Shown: positions 59,291 to 64,000 of the stretch, one piece after another
Position numbering within the stretch: the first letter of the stretch is position 1
How the letters are laid out: every line of letters begins with the position of its first letter
NCBI RefSeq assembly: GCF_003073045.1
Contig: NC_037592.1
Location: 13,110,007 to 13,174,006, forward strand
Direction: 5' to 3'
Origin: Pomacea canaliculata
Taxonomy: Eukaryota; Mollusca; Gastropoda; Architaenioglossa; Ampullariidae
DNA: 64,000 bases
The notes under the pieces: generated by a model
Database searches by the model: none
Told to the model about the DNA's origin: nothing
What the model saw: the letters and a program-made list of their open reading frames with translations, nothing else
Translations under genes and position numbers: made by a program

Positions 59291-61362
59291 TCCACGCGAA
59301 ATCTTCTAAAACAAGTTTGTCTTTTTTGTCATCTGTATAAATTCTAGTTACTGACTACACGTTTGTGTGTGTGTCTATTTTGTGATTGTGCGGGTGCCCG
59401 TGGTTTATTATAAAAAATGAACATGTTCTTTTGTTGTTGTTTTTTTTTTTCGCTTCTGTTGTCATTCAGAGGTTTACTTCTTTCAAACATTTTGGGCCTC
59501 ATTTATTTCATCTAATACACAAAGTGAATTGATACTTTATTAAGCTAGGATATCGCACTGAACACTTGTGAAAATATTCAGGAAAAAATTGTATTTTTAC
59601 TTCGACAGCAGTCGAGTCAGTGACTGTCATGTTGGGTTTTTTTTCCAAGCTGTTCCAGTGTAGGGTCTCTTTTGTATGGTTCCGATGAAAATTAAACGAC
59701 ACTAAAATGATAGTTTGACAACTGTTGATATACTGTCATTATTCATTTCATGGTTGATTGTTTTTGTTGTTTTAAAATAAAATAAGTAAAAAAAACACAC
59801 TAAACGAACACACCAGACAGCACGTTCGTTGTGTGCATCATATGAGAGTTTGAGAAGACATTTTTCATTTCAGTACAAGTCAAGTACCTGTCTCTTATTT
59901 TATTTGTAACCAGATCAACCAAAAATACTTGAATAATTATAGGTTTATGCTTAACATAAAGTTTGAGCAATAAACATAGGCTTACATATTAAATTCATGA
60001 TTGCCGTGATCTCAGGACTCGTCAGATTAGCTACAGACCTCACCAGGCGTGATCATGACTGTAACGAATCCGTTCGCGCAATGTAATACATTGTTAAACT
60101 TTACAAAGCCACTAACTCATCCACTTGCATCCATTCAGGCAAAAATGAAATATAACACATAAGAAAAACAATTAAGCTAAACAGAAAAACCATGTTAATA
60201 AAACAGAGCTATATGACAATGTATAGAAATCATACAAACATCTTTCAAAACTCTCATGACATCGTGATCGTAGGACCGTGGACCTGCATCCACTGTTGAA
60301 TCTGGATCAGCCCCTTTTCCATCCCCATCCCCCTCTAACTCTAGGCCCTCTACTTCCCTGCTGGTTAGCTGGTCACCTTATGTAATGGGGATTTACTGTA
60401 ATACATGAACTCAGATGAACTATTCTTAACTATCCTATAAGGATTTTTATATAACAATAAATAAAGGATACCTTCGCCTACACAGAGATGATTTAAGATG
60501 CTTCTTATGCTGTAAACCAGTGTCAGAGTTTTTAAATCAAGAATAGAAAATACAAGCGAATTTTATATAAAAGCGAGAGACCAAGGGGAAGAATATATTG
60601 GAACATTTCAGTCATTGTAGATCGCCGTGTTTATGTGCGTTTCATATCACTCATTATTTCATAAGAAAGATTTCAGACTAGTGAAGCAAATGCGTTTGTG
60701 TTCTCAATAGGCACAAGGTTGGTTACTAGTCCAACAAAGCAATGCACTTACGGTAATTATATTATTAATATCAAAACTCGTTGAATTCCATCTTCGTGAT
60801 GCTCTTCCGAAAGTCTGGTCGTCTTCTTGTTCACCGAGACTGACCGCGGAGAACTTCGCAGGAGGCCAAGAGTGAGTCTCGACAGACAGACATCAGTCCC
60901 CCATCTACTTCCGTGTTCATACTGTCTTTGGCATCACAAGGGGTGAAAAGGAATAGTATGAAGAAGACTCACACACCTAACATTTAGTGATGGTGTATAA
61001 CAAAGAAAGTGAGAGATCACAATGTTGCATTCACAGCTTCTGAATAACTGACTTTTGGATGTGACTCCTACTAGGTGTCTGCATTTAGTTAAGTTTGTTT
61101 ATTAGTATTGCTGTAATAGAACAAACAGAAGATTGTGTTGTTGTTATGACAACGTTACTGCAAAAAGACGAGAAGCAATGACAATATTTTGTTTTCACGG
61201 CAATTACAAACTTTCTATTGTAAAAAACGTGTCTTTCACTACAATGTGTATGGAATGTGTGTTTCATCTCTTTTACAGGGTACAGGGTACAGCTAACCCC
61301 TACTGAGTTTTCACAACACAACTCGAGAACATTCCCTGTCACAAAACGCGGCTGTCAGTGAC
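59291..61362. other. Region between promoter copy and gene 7
   Basis: No coding exon seen. From about 60970 it matches the 5' region of gene 5, with the leader acceptor TTTTACAG ending at 61278. Confidence 0.4.
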
Positions 61363-62743
61363 ATGGAGCAGATCCCATCAGATGAAGAAGTTTGTGTGGC
61401 ATCTCTGGCTGACCGAGACTCAGTCGTGGCGATAGCCGATGATGTCCATGAAGGAACCGATTATCTCCCTGCCACCTACCCGTCTCTTGTAGAAGGACCC
61501 GGCGTTCGTGGCTACCTTTACAAAAAAGGGGGAAAAACTGTATGAATAGTTATTTGACATCTATTTCAAATAATTTACATTACTTTATGATAATTATTAG
61601 TCTTCTTCAGTCAAGACATTTTTATATTAAGTGTAATTACATGTAACACGTAGTAAATTTTATAAATTATCTTTATGCTTTGATGCAGATTGCATTTTTA
61701 CACACTCAGCTGTTAGACGGAGGAAGGACGCTATTGCAGAGTGCAGGAAGAGTAGCGGAGGAATACAGAGGAAGTGGAGTCTTTGGGAGATTTCGAAGAC
61801 TAATTCGTAGCAAATACTTCGGGTCACCTAATCTTTGCTACATTGTCTTTACAGTCACTGATATCACTATGACAGCGATTGGACAGAAGCTTCTAAGGAC
61901 ACACCGACAGGTGGCTGAGAAAGTACGTTAGACCTTGAGAATGTTAGAGTGCTTCTAATTCTTACAAAAGTAACAAGACAACATTAAAGCAATAAAATGT
62001 CCGAAGAATGCATTTGCTTAAGTTTATAATTGCGCAGTGTGATATAAAATGTTTCTATATGTTTATAGAAGCAATTGTAGCTAAAGGTAATAGATAATGT
62101 TTTAAAGGAAAATGTAGAAATATTTTATGTACTGTAAGATAAAGCAACTCAAGACATGAATAACAATCATCTATTTCAGAAAATAACAAGTGTCGATCTG
62201 ACATCATTTGATATTAGTTTTAAAGTTGGTAAAACTTCAACACCTTTTCCGGGATTAAGAACACTATCTAAGAACGATATGACATCTATCATGTCTTGTG
62301 AGGACGGCCGCCTTCACCATCTCTTCCCAGATGGAATAATTATTCTCGATCATAAGCCATACCGACTGATGGCAGCTAACGTGCCCCTCATCACCAACAC
62401 CTGCACACACCGCGTCTTCCTGGCTACAGACGACAAGAGTCCTCCCTTGGACACAGGCTTGCTGTCTGTCCCTACAGTCCTGTCTGCAGGAAGCTACTTC
62501 GCTTGCAGTAAAGGTACACGGTACATAATAGACCTTTTCGGCGAGGGGAGGGAAGAAGAGCTGCGCGCGCATATCACGTGGCACCTGTTACGAGCAGCTA
62601 ACGTAGGAAACGGAAATGTCGTCGTCAACATCTTTCACACCAGAGAGTTGGATGACATTATCACAGACCTGAGCAAGACTTTTCCACTGAGAACATCAAG
62701 TGTGTCCTACAAGAAGCTGATCGCATTAGAGCAAGATGTTTGA
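61363..62743 (+). CDS. HISAT/NAT16-like N-acetyltransferase, gene 7
   Basis: Exons 61363-61539, 61689-61922 and 62180-62743; 324 residues. Intron 1 is only 149 bp, against 376 bp in gene 1. Loop EEYRGSGVFGRF. Exon 3 has IIILDHKPYRLM, SYFACSKGTRYIIDLFG and GREEELRAH. It ends EQDV. Its 5' side resembles gene 5, but its 3' flank resembles genes 1-3, so the locus is a composite. Confidence 0.88.
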
Positions 62744-64000
62744 AATTTTAGTTTGTTTTATACTTTGATTGTTGCTGTTGTTTTTACATTTTGATATGTT
62801 TCTTATTTTTGGTTGACCTAAGATTTTTTTCTATTTTGCTATCAATATGATTGGTCTAAAATCATCTTAAATAGGGATGTTTCTGGAGAAAGTTTTTATG
62901 ATATTAGGATCAGTATCTTTCAAACAAGATTTTATCATAGTGCAACCGTGAAATTAGCTTGATAAATATTTCTATTTAATACCCCAACAACTTTTATTTC
63001 ACAGTTCTATAAGTCTATATAGACTATATAGACTATATAGACGCATATGCGTGTAACATGCATTTCAGTTTCTAAATTAACAACTGAAATGCCGCAACAT
63101 ATTCGTACACAGCTCAGATTTAAAGAAACTACTGAAAGGACTATAACTGGTAACTGGTTGTCTGCATGTAGGTCTATGAATAATGACAAATATTTGCAAA
63201 TCACTCACTTATACCTTTGGTTACGAGAGTATTCACAAACGGTGATGTCACACATGTTGCATTCTTTATTGTTATCATACATGTCTCTCTAGTAGAACAA
63301 GTCAAATCAGGGGTGGAGAATCCCATGATTTGGATTGTAATCACTGTATAATAATAATAATATCACTGTATAATAATAATAGTGTTAGCAAAGTAGCTCA
63401 TTCCCTATAATTAGACGGTTTTCTTTCTCTTTTATTGTTTTACCAGCAAACATAACAGAGATGTAACTTTTCTATGTTTAATATTATTTAACTAGATTAT
63501 TTGTATGTGTAGGAAACTCCTGACAGTTTATTTGAATATACTTCAAAAAACTAGTTTGTATTAAGTGCTCACAGATATTTACTTTTAGTTTGTTTGGCTT
63601 TTTATTTTACTTTCTTTATTGTGCTATGAAGGTATCATGTCACTATGTCTAGAGTGTATCTTTATGTATAACTAGATTATTTTTAAGTTATATAAAACAC
63701 AATTATATTTTCTAAAGTATACACATCTCTTGAAGGATCTTTCAATGTCATTATGCAAGTGGACATAGTGTCTGTCTGTGTGTGTGTGTGTGTACGTACG
63801 CTCGTGTGTTATACTGGCTTGTAAGAAAGGACAGAACATAAAGACTAAGAGACAGACACACCAGCTAAGTCTATTCTTCTGTAATTTTATTAATTTTATT
63901 AAGTTTCATAAATATTCGTGAAATGCTGGCGTGAATAACCATTAGTGGACACTGGGAAGAAGTCGCATAAACGATATCGTCAAGCTTATAAACAGATCTC
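62744..64000. other. 3' flank of gene 7
   Basis: Related to the flanks of genes 1-3. A short TATAGAC tandem lies at about 63015-63041 and a TG run at about 63776-63793. No further gene before the window ends. Confidence 0.45.

Overview
The window is animal nuclear DNA: intron-split genes with gt/ag boundaries, long AT-rich non-coding stretches, tRNA-derived SINEs, many non-autonomous DNA transposons, LINE debris and microsatellites. A C1q-domain fragment, a local expansion of a NAT16-like acetyltransferase family and the repeat types suggest a marine lophotrochozoan, most probably a mollusc. I cannot name the species from the sequence.

Layout. Seven intact three-exon genes for GNAT-type acetyltransferases resembling histidine N-acetyltransferase (HISAT/NAT16) lie on the + strand, at 22-1742, 31650-33370, 39968-41638, 45952-47517, 51192-52833, 55086-56850 and 61363-62743. 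A broken first exon (7957-8277) sits beside a 100-N assembly gap, a half third exon lies at 53548-53811, and a C-terminal scrap at about 25368-25412. Bases 1-8277 and 31629-40310 are two copies of one segmental duplication. A second duplicated block links 25830-28600 with 48030-51010.

Between the duplicated blocks (8378-31000) is unrelated DNA holding the most unusual gene in the window, at 16376-21790 on the + strand. It encodes a KH-like RNA-binding fold, a NERD-like PD-(D/E)XK nuclease with all expected catalytic residues, and a UvrD-like superfamily 1 helicase. The region also has a possible upstream KH half-exon (12486), an unassigned terminal exon (11644-11877), a decayed DDE transposase (14832-15440), a broken C1q gene on the - strand (23400-24212) and LINE endonuclease remains on the - strand (27166-27657).

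Mobile DNA is abundant but no complete transposase is present. Several insertions are dated by target-site duplications and by empty sites in the paralogous copies. One Tigger-like MITE sits about 30 bp upstream of the start codon of the acetyltransferase gene at 55086.
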